From Bryobacterales bacterium (lineage in GTDB: Bacteria > Acidobacteriota > Terriglobia > Bryobacterales > Bryobacteraceae): a stretch of 40,811 bases of DNA. Positions within the stretch are counted from its first letter, which is position 1. Each line of letters begins with the position of its first letter. Under the pieces are notes generated by a model, which saw only the letters and a program-made list of their open reading frames with translations, had not been told where the DNA came from and did no database searches. A program made the position numbers and the translations under genes. The stretch is from assembly GCA_003136675.1 (NCBI GenBank), contig PLFE01000071.1:27525-68335 (forward strand). Reading direction: 5' to 3'. Of this stretch, positions 8,528-16,856 are shown piece by piece.

Positions 8528-11500
8528 TTAGAATTCCAGCTTGGTTTGAAAGGCGATCATCCGGGGGGAGCTATCGCCGCCCAGACCAACTCCGAGCAGT
8601 CCAGTTGGTGCGGACGTCGCATAGGTCAACGCTCCAAAACCTGTTTGCGTGGATGGCTTGCCGGGCACTCCCGCGTATCCAGAAATAGGCAAGCCAAAAT
8701 TTGGGTGATTGAAGACATTGAAAAACTGCGCTTCGATCCGCAGCTTCACACGTTCATTCAAGGCAAACCACTTGGTGATGTAGAGATCGCTCGACGTAAA
8801 ATCCGGCCCGCGAAGCAGGTTGCGTCCGAGGTTGCCGAACTGACAGTCCTTGACGCTGTCGCCGCCCACGCAGGCTCCCGTGCTGGGATCGACGCTGGAA
8901 ACGAAAGCATTGGGATTGAGCCACTGGATCGTTCCTGGCTGCGTTACGCCCGGAATCGGAGTCGTATCGTAAATCGGCACCCCGGCAACCACGCTCGCGA
9001 ACTGGGGACCGGCGCCCTGGATGATGCCTGCCCCGTTCGCGGAATAAGGGGCGCTCAACGCGGAGAACGGGATGCCGGTATGCCAGAACGCAGTACCCGA
9101 AACCTGCCATCCGTTGACTGCATAACCGAGTCTCTTGTTGCGCACCTTGACCGGTACCTGGTAAACATACTCCGCGGAGAGGTTCTGACGGACGTCGTAA
9201 TCGCAAGGCCCATATTGCCGGTAGAGTTCACCCGGAAGCGGCGAGAGAATCCCTCCTGCGGAGAAAGGCAGGAATCCGCCATTCGAGACGGTGTCCATGC
9301 AACGGCTCCAGGTGTAATTGAGTAATACTTGAAGGCCATGAGCGAGCCGTTTGTCGGCTGTTAGTTGGAGGCCGTTGTAGTGGCTGTTCGCGCCGGTGCT
9401 GAGCTGGGTCACCGCGCCAAATCGAGGGTCGGGCGCCTGGCCATAGGGCAGCGGCCCAAAGCACCCCGGGCACACTGTTTGATAGCCATTCACCTGCGTG
9501 GTGTAAGGCTGGTCCACGGCGCGCGTGCCCACGTATTGCGCGCGCAGGTTTAGCTCCGCGCCGATCTGCCGTTCCAACGCGAAGCTCCATTGCATGAAGT
9601 AAGGCGCGCGGAGCTTGCCATCCGGCACAGCCGTGATATTGATCGGTTGAAGGCAGGTCGCCGGATTGCCGAGCGGCGAGGCACAGGAGAGCTGTCCCTG
9701 CGCGAAACCGGAGTTGAACGTCTGGTTGGCCGCGCCGAGCGCGTCCACGGCGCTATTCGGCACGCCAGGCGCGATGTCCAACCCTCCCGCGGTGCCCAGC
9801 AGACCGCCCTCGAATGTTTTCGAGTACGGAGGATTAGTTCCCACCAGATCGACCACGCTGCCAGGCAGTAGGTCGCTGAACAAACCAAAGCCGGCTCGCA
9901 GAACGGTGTGAGAAGCAAAGTTCCATGCAATCGCCGTGCGCGGTTGTAAAATCGCCAGCGGCGTCGCCGCAAAGATATTGCTCAGGCCGGTCTGAATGAA
10001 TTGGTCGAGCGGCTGGTTCACGTTGTGCGGAATCGCGTCCCACGAACCGGGAAGCCTGGCGACGGAGTCGTGCGGATTTAACGGATTGGAATTGTAAGTG
10101 CTGCGAAGGCCATAAGTCCAGGTGAAGGTACGAGTCACCTTCCATGTATCCTGCGCATAGAGATCCACGTTCAGGAAGTTATAAGGTTGTGAGTCTGCTA
10201 GCGGAAAGGTTTGGGAGGTGGTGGAAGCCACTCCGTAAATGAATTGCGCCAGCGTGTTGTAAGTGACCAGCGGCACCGTCCCCTCACCGAAATCGTAGTC
10301 GTTCAGCCGGAAAATTCTGGTGTTCGTGCCGAACCTGAACTCGTGCGCCCCGCTGGCCCACGCCAGGTTGTCATTGATGAAAAACCTGGCTGCGCGCCGG
10401 CCCTGCACCCACGTGTTATCCAGCCCGCCGACCGTGCTGAACGGCGCATCCGCTCCGCTCCCTTGCAGCACGATGGGCCACGCGGCGAGCGTTTTCTGGA
10501 AATCCGCAGGGCTGAACAGACTCTGATACCAAGAAAACGCCGGGTTGAAATAGTTCACCAGGTTCTGCGAGAACACATGTGTGTAGCCGCTCGCGAACGA
10601 ATACAAAGGCTGCGGAGAAATCGAGTCGAAAACCGGGTTGATGGGATCCGTATAGGCCGCCTGCAGTCCCGTGTCGGACTGAAAGCGAAACCAGGTGATG
10701 TTGTTTTCGTTGACGTTGTAGTCCAGCCGGGCCGTTTGCACCTGTTCGCTATCGTCGCTGGAGCGCGAAACGATTTGCCGATTCGCGCATCCGCTCCCGT
10801 CCGGCAGTATACCGGTAGCCACGCTGCCATTGCTGTTGATGGGACACCCCTGGACCGCCAGCGGCGTGCCCGCCGTGTTTCCATAGAGTGCGAACAGCTT
10901 CCTGTAGAAGGGTACCAGTTGCGGCGCCGATGGGTAGCTCAATCCAGTTACCGGGTCGGCTCCCCCTTTCGGAAGCTGCTGTAAAACGTAGTTTTGAAAA
11001 GCAACCGTTGGAACCGTAGTGTCTGAAACAATAGGCAGCGCAATGCGAACCCATTCACTGTCAAAGAAGAAAAATAGTTTGTCTCGCCGGATGGGCCCGC
11101 CAAGACTGCCTCCGAAGTGATTTACCGTCGACCGGGGCTTATGATTGCCGGGGGTTGAATTGGTGAAAAAATCCGCCGCGCTGAACTTCGATCCATCCCA
11201 AAGCTCGTAAAGATTTCCATGCCATTGGTTCGTTCCGGACTTGGTCACGTAGTTGACCTGCGAAGCTCCGTACCGGCCTTGATCCACCGCGTAGGAAACC
11301 GTGTTCACCGTCACTTCTGAGATCGAATTCAAACCAAGTACTAAGTTGGTGGAAAGCCCGCTGTTCAGGTTCGTCAACGGGTCATTGGTTTCGAGGCCAT
11401 CCACGATATATCCGTTGGCGAGAGACGGCAGTCCATTAAAGTCAACATTGCCATAGCCGTTCGTGCCTCCGACGAAATCGTTCCCGCTGCCCGCCGTGTT

Positions 11501-12001
11501 CATCAGGGCTCCGGCCGCGAATTGCAAGGGATAGGTCATATCGCCTCCGGGATTGGGAAGGTCTTCCAGCGCCCTCGCGTTCAACGTGGTCACGGTATTG
11601 GGATTCTGCGGGTTCACCAGGCCCGGGTCTTCCGTCACAGTAACGTCTTGATGCGACGTCGCGACATGCAGCGTGAAATCGAGGGTCTGCTTTTGACCCA
11701 GCGCCGCGGTCACGGAGCTATTCTTTTGGGTTTCGAACCGGGGCGCTTCTGCGGTGACCGAGTAAGAACCAGGCTTCAACTGCGGGAAGTTGAAGCGGCC
11801 CGCATCGTCCGTCTTTACGGTCCGCTTCAGTCCGTTCTCCGTACTCTCTACCGTGACTCTGGCACCGGCGAGGGCCTCGCCCGCCTGATCGCTAACCGAT
11901 CCTGCAATCGCGCTGGTTGTTTCGCCCTGTGCCCAAAGCAAGCATGCCGGCCCTGCAAGGACGGTCCATGCCAGCACAAGAATGGGGAGGAGTGGCCGCA
12001 C
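8528..12001 (-). CDS. TonB-dependent receptor 2, Oar-like
   Basis: 1157 aa, starting at GTG 12001 (MRPLLPILVLAWTVLAGPACLLWAQ signal); no in-frame ATG lies upstream. The order matches receptor 1: regulatory-like domain (IAGSVSDQAGEALAGARVTV, about 32-115), plug (NGYIVDGLETNDPLTN, VNTVSYAVDQGRYGASQVNYVTKSGTNQ) and barrel, ending FQTKLEF with the terminal Phe. Paired cysteines occur in extracellular-type loops (for example CPGCF). The two receptors are clearly diverged, so this is not a recent duplication. The start codon is 3 bp from a perfect DtxR-type palindrome that it shares with the divergent regulator gene, so repression by metal is likely. Ligand unknown. Confidence 0.9.
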   Translation of the reverse strand: MRPLLPILVLAWTVLAGPACLLWAQGETTSAIAGSVSDQAGEALAGARVTVESTENGLKRTVKTDDAGRFNFPQLKPGSYSVTAEAPRFETQKNSSVTAALGQKQTLDFTLHVATSHQDVTVTEDPGLVNPQNPNTVTTLNARALEDLPNPGGDMTYPLQFAAGALMNTAGSGNDFVGGTNGYGNVDFNGLPSLANGYIVDGLETNDPLTNLNSGLSTNLVLGLNSISEVTVNTVSYAVDQGRYGASQVNYVTKSGTNQWHGNLYELWDGSKFSAADFFTNSTPGNHKPRSTVNHFGGSLGGPIRRDKLFFFFDSEWVRIALPIVSDTTVPTVAFQNYVLQQLPKGGADPVTGLSYPSAPQLVPFYRKLFALYGNTAGTPLAVQGCPINSNGSVATGILPDGSGCANRQIVSRSSDDSEQVQTARLDYNVNENNITWFRFQSDTGLQAAYTDPINPVFDSISPQPLYSFASGYTHVFSQNLVNYFNPAFSWYQSLFSPADFQKTLAAWPIVLQGSGADAPFSTVGGLDNTWVQGRRAARFFINDNLAWASGAHEFRFGTNTRIFRLNDYDFGEGTVPLVTYNTLAQFIYGVASTTSQTFPLADSQPYNFLNVDLYAQDTWKVTRTFTWTYGLRSTYNSNPLNPHDSVARLPGSWDAIPHNVNQPLDQFIQTGLSNIFAATPLAILQPRTAIAWNFASHTVLRAGFGLFSDLLPGSVVDLVGTNPPYSKTFEGGLLGTAGGLDIAPGVPNSAVDALGAANQTFNSGFAQGQLSCASPLGNPATCLQPINITAVPDGKLRAPYFMQWSFALERQIGAELNLRAQYVGTRAVDQPYTTQVNGYQTVCPGCFGPLPYGQAPDPRFGAVTQLSTGANSHYNGLQLTADKRLAHGLQVLLNYTWSRCMDTVSNGGFLPFSAGGILSPLPGELYRQYGPCDYDVRQNLSAEYVYQVPVKVRNKRLGYAVNGWQVSGTAFWHTGIPFSALSAPYSANGAGIIQGAGPQFASVVAGVPIYDTTPIPGVTQPGTIQWLNPNAFVSSVDPSTGACVGGDSVKDCQFGNLGRNLLRGPDFTSSDLYITKWFALNERVKLRIEAQFFNVFNHPNFGLPISGYAGVPGKPSTQTGFGALTYATSAPTGLLGVGLGGDSSPRMIAFQTKLEF

Positions 12002-12004
12002 TAA

Positions 12005-12020
12005 TTTAGGCTAGCCTAAA
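12005..12020. promoter_or_regulatory. Perfect 16-bp palindrome, DtxR/IdeR-type operator
   Basis: TTTAGGCTAGCCTAAA reads the same on both strands. Its arms TTAGG/CCTAA match the outer arms of the well-known DtxR/IdeR iron-box consensus, though with a shorter centre (4 bp instead of 9). It lies in the 56-bp gap between receptor 2 (GTG at 12001) and a DtxR-family regulator (start 12058), exactly where such a repressor would act on both genes. On the minus strand it overlaps a possible -10 (TAGCCT, 6 nt before the GTG) with TTGCTA 17 bp further upstream. Confidence 0.7.
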
Positions 12021-12057
12021 AAATTCTGGTTAGCAACCCACGGGATACAATCTTTTC

Positions 12058-12747
12058 GTGGGCCCTAAAACGATGCCGACGTCCGAATCGGTGGACGACT
12101 ACCTCCGCGCCATCCTCGAACTCAGTGGCAAATCGGAAGAGCGGGTCTCCAGTAATGGGCTGGCAACGCGCTTAGGCGTGCGGGCCGCGTCTGTGACCGG
12201 AATGCTGCAAAAGCTGGCCGCGCAGCGCCCGCCCCTGGTGTTGTACGAAAAGCACCGGGGCGTCCGGCTCTCGGCGGCCGGCATGCGCCGGGCCTGGGAG
12301 ATCGTGCGTCACCACAGGCTGCTGGAGTTGTTCCTGCACGATGTTCTCAAGTATTCCTGGGACGAGGTGCATGAGGAAGCGGAACGCCTGGAGCACTTCA
12401 TTTCCGAGCGCTTCGAGGATCGCGTCGCAGCCATTCTGGGAGATCCCGAGGTCGATCCGCACGGCCACGTCATTCCTCACCGAAACGGAACCATACCGGT
12501 CCGCGAGGAGGTGCCTCTCGTCGAGTGGCCGATCGGCAAACCCGCTGTGCTCAGCAGCGTTTCCGATCGAGACCCGGCTGCTTTGCGCGAGTTGCAGCGC
12601 TTAGGGCTCGTCCCGGGCAGTGGTCTGGTGGTGGATGAGAGCAAGCCCAACGCATCGCTATTGGTGCGTCTGAGCGGGCAGAAACGGCAGATCCGGCTGA
12701 GCATCGAACTGGCGCTTCACGTGGCCGTCGACGCGTCGCGAATTTAG
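12058..12747 (+). CDS. DtxR/MntR-family metal-dependent repressor
   Basis: 229 aa from GTG 12058; an ATG at 12073 (MPTSESVDDYLRAILEL) is an alternative start. Domains: N-terminal winged helix (to about residue 70, with ASVTGMLQKLAA as recognition helix and YEKHRGVRLS as wing), dimerisation and metal domain (RHHRLLELFLHD, EEAERLEHFISERFEDR) and a C-terminal SH3/FeoA-like domain (about 150-229). By eye, the metal positions carry Asp where DtxR has Met10 (DDYLRAI) and Glu where DtxR has Cys102 (AERLEH), which is closer to B. subtilis MntR, so Mn(II) is as likely a ligand as Fe(II). A TACAAT box ends 6 nt before the GTG, suggesting a leaderless mRNA. The TAG overlaps the stop of convergent oxidase 2. 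Confidence 0.88.
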   Translation: MGPKTMPTSESVDDYLRAILELSGKSEERVSSNGLATRLGVRAASVTGMLQKLAAQRPPLVLYEKHRGVRLSAAGMRRAWEIVRHHRLLELFLHDVLKYSWDEVHEEAERLEHFISERFEDRVAAILGDPEVDPHGHVIPHRNGTIPVREEVPLVEWPIGKPAVLSSVSDRDPAALRELQRLGLVPGSGLVVDESKPNASLLVRLSGQKRQIRLSIELALHVAVDASRI

Positions 12748-14345
12748 TTTGGGTTCACCTGGATCTTGGCCATCATGCCCGCGTCTTCATGGTCCAGCAC
12801 GTGGCAATGAAACACAAACGTGCCGGCAATTTCGGGATCGCGAAAATCCATGCGAAGCGTCACGGTTGGATACGGCCCGCTTCCGCTCCACGCCGGGACC
12901 ACCACTGTGTCCCGCAGTTCCGGATCGGCCTGGGCGACGCCGCTGATCGCCATGAAAAGGAAATGAATCTGGTGAATGTGGAATGCGTGCGTCTCGCCGG
13001 TGCGGTTCTCAACGGTCCAATCCTCGACCGCGCCAACCGTCGTTGTAATCGCCGGAGGATCTGACATGGCGAACACCTTCGGCGTCTGCCCGTCCACCGT
13101 AATGAAGAATTCCGTGGGCCCGTTCGATCCGTTGGTCGCTTCCGCGAAGTAAATCTTCCGCTGTGTGGTGGGCGTCAACCCGGCCAGGCCGGCAAAGCGC
13201 TTCGGTGCAGCCGTAGCCTTCGCCGGGGCGGCGGGTAAGGCCGGAGGTTCTTTGGCTGAGGTCGTGGCCTGAATCACCGCCAGTTCCTGGGTTGGATTTG
13301 GATTCCCAATGGGACCGGTATTGAAGCCGGTTTGGTAAAAACTGGCTGCCTGCCCCGCGGCCGGACCCGTGACAACAAACTCCGCTCGCCCGGCGGGAGG
13401 CAAAACGATCGATGTTACTTCATAAGGCGTAGTGACCGGGATACCGTCCAGGGCAATGATCTGAACCTGCTGCGCCGTTTTGCCGAACAGGACCGCCAGC
13501 GTGAGAAACGCCTGGGACGTCGCGTTCGCCACGCGCCAGAATTCCTGCGCTCCGGGCTGCATCTGAATGATGGGCGAAGGCGAGGAAGGCGACGCGGCCG
13601 GCTGGTAATTCAAGGTCAGTTGGTTGGGCCCGGCGATCCACGAATTGGGGTCGGTGAACTGCTGGCGGATCACAAACACGCGCTCCGGAAGTCCGCCAAC
13701 CTGCGGCGCTGTTTTCTCAATGCCGCCCACGATCAACGCTCCCGCAGCGCCTCCGTTTACCTGCAGAGTGGCCTCTCCGTGCAGGTGCGGGTGATACCAG
13801 TACATGCCGGGCGCATCATTCGTGGGAACCGTGAATTTGTACTGAAATGCCGGATCGGTGTTTTCAATGTCCGTGGTGATGATCTCATCCTGGTGACAGA
13901 CCGGGGGAATGTTGAGCCCATGGAAATGGATATTCGTTGAGGTGGCGGACATGGTGCCGCCGCTACACGGGTTGTTGGTCATGCCGGGCATATTCGCCAT
14001 GGCCGCCATGGCCGGCGAGCGTGCCGGTGGCGGCGGCGGAAGATAACTCAAACGGTTCGTCAGATTCAGCACCAGCTGGTCGCCCGGATTCAGTCGCAAG
14101 GTTGGCGCTTCCACGGGACCTGCACTGGCCTGATAGATGTAACACTCTTCCAGGTAGGCTGCAAGTTGACTCCGGAAGGTAAAGTTCGCCGTCAGAACGC
14201 CGTCCGTGCTGTAAATGTCGAGCGGGTTACTCACTACCGTACCCGCTGCGGGACGGTTGGGACAGCCGGTACTTTGCGCCACCGCGCTGGTCAGACCGGC
14301 GCTCAATACCAGACACGCGAATATTGCTTGATGAATTCTGTCCAT
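12744..14345 (-). CDS. Multicopper oxidase 2 (laccase-like)
   Basis: 533 aa from ATG 14345, chosen because it opens a signal peptide (MDRIHQAIFACLVLSAGLTSAVAQ) and follows AGGAG by 9 nt; a longer frame to 14468 runs into the propeller gene. All copper motifs are present: HFHGLNIP, WYHPHLHG, THAFHIHQIHF and FHCHVLDHEDAGMM, with Cys and axial Met. Like oxidase 1 it has a Met-rich loop (SPAMAAMANMPGM) before the first motif, and the same CPNRPAAGT / CPRPAAGST start of the mature chain, so the two are paralogues. A proline/alanine-rich stretch (KEPPALPAAPAKATAAPKR) between domains 2 and 3 is peculiar to this copy. It lies 26 bp after the propeller gene in the same direction. Periplasmic; substrate unknown. 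Confidence 0.92.
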   Translation of the reverse strand: MDRIHQAIFACLVLSAGLTSAVAQSTGCPNRPAAGTVVSNPLDIYSTDGVLTANFTFRSQLAAYLEECYIYQASAGPVEAPTLRLNPGDQLVLNLTNRLSYLPPPPPARSPAMAAMANMPGMTNNPCSGGTMSATSTNIHFHGLNIPPVCHQDEIITTDIENTDPAFQYKFTVPTNDAPGMYWYHPHLHGEATLQVNGGAAGALIVGGIEKTAPQVGGLPERVFVIRQQFTDPNSWIAGPNQLTLNYQPAASPSSPSPIIQMQPGAQEFWRVANATSQAFLTLAVLFGKTAQQVQIIALDGIPVTTPYEVTSIVLPPAGRAEFVVTGPAAGQAASFYQTGFNTGPIGNPNPTQELAVIQATTSAKEPPALPAAPAKATAAPKRFAGLAGLTPTTQRKIYFAEATNGSNGPTEFFITVDGQTPKVFAMSDPPAITTTVGAVEDWTVENRTGETHAFHIHQIHFLFMAISGVAQADPELRDTVVVPAWSGSGPYPTVTLRMDFRDPEIAGTFVFHCHVLDHEDAGMMAKIQVNPN

Positions 14346-14371
14346 GTTCAAATCTCCTGGAGTGCGTGGCC

Positions 14372-15538
14372 TTAGAACGGCCGGATTGGGTAAACGCCAA
14401 TCGAAAGCATCGCCGATGGGTCGGTATTGTCGACGACCGGCGAACTGGCGGACTCGGTGAGCGTGCATGCCGTACCCGTAGAGGTAAGTTGCACGATTCC
14501 CACGGAAGAGAAGCCATTCGACCCGAACTCAGGGACGTACAGAAGGCCACCCACAGCGGTGGGGAGTTGCAGCGCAGCGGCCCCCGCGTAAGACCAGTTG
14601 CTATAAAAGCCCTTCAGCGGCGCGGATGTGCAACCCGGTGAGATCTGCCCCGTTGTTTTGTCGAAGAGCACAGCGGTGATCGCACCGCCGGAATCGTTAG
14701 TCACAAAAATTAGCTTCTCGTCGGGACTCAACCTCACGCTGCCGGAATTCCATGAGGCGCCCACATCATAGGCGATCGTGGGTGTCAATTTCCCGGAGGA
14801 GATGTCGGATACTTCGAGCGTGGTCACCGTGGACGCATCTCCAAAAATCGCGTAGTGGCCGTCAGCCGTAATATCCACGCCATTCGGAAGATGGTCGCTC
14901 GCTGAGCCCGCCGAGTTTTCGGCATCGCCGTTCGTCAGCGGGACGCCGGCGGAGATGTTGAACGACTCAATCGAACCGTCTCCGTAAGTGATCACCATGG
15001 TGGACCCGTGAATCGCCATGCCGCCAACCAATCCGCCATTCAAACCAACGGCATAAACATCGCTCACGAAACTCAGCGCGCATCCAGTCTCGATCTGAAA
15101 AGTCGCGATCGTACTGGAACTGGAAAATGTGGCATACAGGTAGTTGGAGTTCGCCCCCAGACCAATTCCATTCCCTGAGCCGGTATCCGTCGAAGATGCG
15201 GGATAAACGCCTGTGAGCGTATGCGTCGCCGCGCTGATGCCCGCGACGTCGGCAGAGGCGGCGTTCGAAGCGAACACGCACACATCCGATCCCTGCGGGA
15301 CGATGGCTACGCGGGAAGCAGCGAAAAACCCGCCCGCGATCCCAACGCCGTTGGTGAAAACCACCGTCTTATTCGAGACCGCGCCATTCGATCCAATCGA
15401 ATAAAAAGTCGCCGAACTGCCGAAGCCCGTAGCCACGTCGTTGTTCGTCACCAGGAAACTGCCTACGCTGCTCGCGGCAGATGCCCCCGTGGCCGCCGCT
15501 ACGCAGACCAAAGCGGCCCGAAGCGTTATGGATGTCAA
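14372..15538 (-). CDS. Secreted beta-propeller-like protein
   Basis: 388 aa. It starts at TTG 15538, supported by AAGGAG 7 nt upstream and by a signal peptide (MTSITLRAALVCVAAATGASA). The TTG overlaps the TGA of the O-antigen ligase, implying translational coupling. The rest is small-residue-rich beta repeats: LYATFSSSSTIATFQI, NGVDITADGHYAIFGDASTVTTLEV, SVRLSPDEKLIFVTNDSGGAITAVLF. This rhythm resembles seven-bladed propellers of the lactonase / YVTN type. No catalytic residues can be named. Being between the ligase and oxidase 2, it may be exported alongside the oxidase. Function unknown; fold assignment is inference from repeat pattern. Confidence 0.75.
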   Translation of the reverse strand: MTSITLRAALVCVAAATGASAASSVGSFLVTNNDVATGFGSSATFYSIGSNGAVSNKTVVFTNGVGIAGGFFAASRVAIVPQGSDVCVFASNAASADVAGISAATHTLTGVYPASSTDTGSGNGIGLGANSNYLYATFSSSSTIATFQIETGCALSFVSDVYAVGLNGGLVGGMAIHGSTMVITYGDGSIESFNISAGVPLTNGDAENSAGSASDHLPNGVDITADGHYAIFGDASTVTTLEVSDISSGKLTPTIAYDVGASWNSGSVRLSPDEKLIFVTNDSGGAITAVLFDKTTGQISPGCTSAPLKGFYSNWSYAGAAALQLPTAVGGLLYVPEFGSNGFSSVGIVQLTSTGTACTLTESASSPVVDNTDPSAMLSIGVYPIRPF

Positions 15539-16797
15539 ATAGGTTCTCCTTCAGAAGTATAAAGGTTTGCGGCCTGAACCGCCACATAAGTGCACGCGGT
15601 CATGACCAGGAACATCGTTAGTACTTCGCTGTCTCCGAGATTGAGTTCAAAAAAACCCTCCACCATAATGGCCAGCACACAACCAATGCCGGCGTGGAGC
15701 AGAAATGTGGCGTCGCCGCGGCCGCGCGGAATCCTCCGTAGCGCGCGTGCGGCGTCCCAGACGATCAGGCCCAGCATCCAGAGCAGCATGAGTGTTGTGG
15801 GAATGCCGCGCTCCGCAGCGTAATGGATATAGATGCTGTGCAGATGTCCGTAGTAACCAGGCGGCAGCGGCTGCGGGATGTCACTGGGAAGCCACTCGTA
15901 GAACTGCTGATGCACTTCCTCGGGACCGAGGCCCAGAAGGGGATGCGCTTCAATGATGCGCACGCCGGTGCGCCACACGATTATGCGGAAATCGTTTGAG
16001 TCCGTGGTCCCATGCGGATGAACGATAGACACAACGCGCTCTTGGATAGAGGCAGGCGCGACGGCGTAGGCGATGAGCCCCAGCACCGGAATCGCCAGCA
16101 CCAGTACCTTTCGGTAGCACCACGTCAGGTAGACCATCGCGCAAACCACCGCGATCCAAACCGAACGCGTGTCGCTCAGAATCAGTGCAACGCAGAGTGG
16201 AAGGGCCAAAAGCCAACCCGCGATCAGCATCCTTTTGTCGCTCACCTTCCCGAACAGCAGGAACGAAGCCAGAACCACCAGCACCAGCATCTCCTCGCCG
16301 GAGAACGTCATCCAGTGCGACATAGTACCGGTAATGCGGGCGTTGAGATAGTACTCGTAGAAGTTGCGGTGCAGGTCGCGGGCAGTTTGCCACTTGTGCA
16401 CAAATTGAACGATGCCGATGACGCTTTCAATTCCGGCGGCGGCGCACCAGGCGAGCAGCAGATTGCGGGCTGCGGCCATGTTCTGGATCACCGTGAACAT
16501 CACCACCAGCATCAGATAGACGTAGAGCTTGCGCACCTGCGGCAATCCCTCCAGAGGATGTCTGGACGCGGCCAGCGAGATCATGGAGCCCAGCAGGAAC
16601 AGGGCCAGCGGGAGCCAGGGGCGCGGTAAAAGTATCTTCTGCCGCGACAACAGAATCGCGAGAATGGCCGCGCCCAGCAGGATTTGGCTTGCCGCAATCG
16701 AGAAAAGAATGGCGACGGCGGAGCCGCATGCACTCCAAAATGCGGCCTGATGAAAGAAACGTTGTGCGGAAGGCAACTGGAAGTTGTATGATCGCAC
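15535..16797 (-). CDS. O-antigen ligase / Wzy-family membrane protein
   Basis: 420 aa from GTG 16797; no ATG start is better placed. About ten to twelve hydrophobic segments run throughout, with a large periplasmic loop (about 235-330) carrying the Wzy_C-type features RIIVWRTGVRIIEAHPLLGLGPE and GHLHSIYIHYAAERG. Members join O-antigen to lipid A core or polymerise repeat units at the periplasmic face of the inner membrane; these two roles cannot be separated by sequence. There are no glycosyltransferases or other O-antigen genes nearby, so it is an isolated member. It heads a minus-strand run with the propeller protein (overlapping stop/start) and oxidase 2. Confidence 0.85.
   Translation of the reverse strand: MRSYNFQLPSAQRFFHQAAFWSACGSAVAILFSIAASQILLGAAILAILLSRQKILLPRPWLPLALFLLGSMISLAASRHPLEGLPQVRKLYVYLMLVVMFTVIQNMAAARNLLLAWCAAAGIESVIGIVQFVHKWQTARDLHRNFYEYYLNARITGTMSHWMTFSGEEMLVLVVLASFLLFGKVSDKRMLIAGWLLALPLCVALILSDTRSVWIAVVCAMVYLTWCYRKVLVLAIPVLGLIAYAVAPASIQERVVSIVHPHGTTDSNDFRIIVWRTGVRIIEAHPLLGLGPEEVHQQFYEWLPSDIPQPLPPGYYGHLHSIYIHYAAERGIPTTLMLLWMLGLIVWDAARALRRIPRGRGDATFLLHAGIGCVLAIMVEGFFELNLGDSEVLTMFLVMTACTYVAVQAANLYTSEGEPI
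16781..16795 (+). promoter_or_regulatory. Repeated promoter-like element, copy 1
   Basis: AAGTTGTATGATCGC occurs here and again, base for base, at 17649-17663, each time upstream of a gene for a small exported protein. It contains TATGAT (16787-16792), five of six matches to a -10 hexamer. This copy overlaps the first codons of the divergent ligase. The next plus-strand gene starts at 16857 with a strong GGAGG. Confidence 0.45.
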
Positions 16798-16856
16798 GAG
16801 AAAAAAACCCTACCGGGAAACGGCGGAGCGCGATATCTTAAGTCTCGGAGGATTCA

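Noticed and set aside
14346..14468. Longer start for multicopper oxidase 2
   Set aside because: It would overlap the propeller gene and lose both the AGGAG and the signal peptide placed at 14345.
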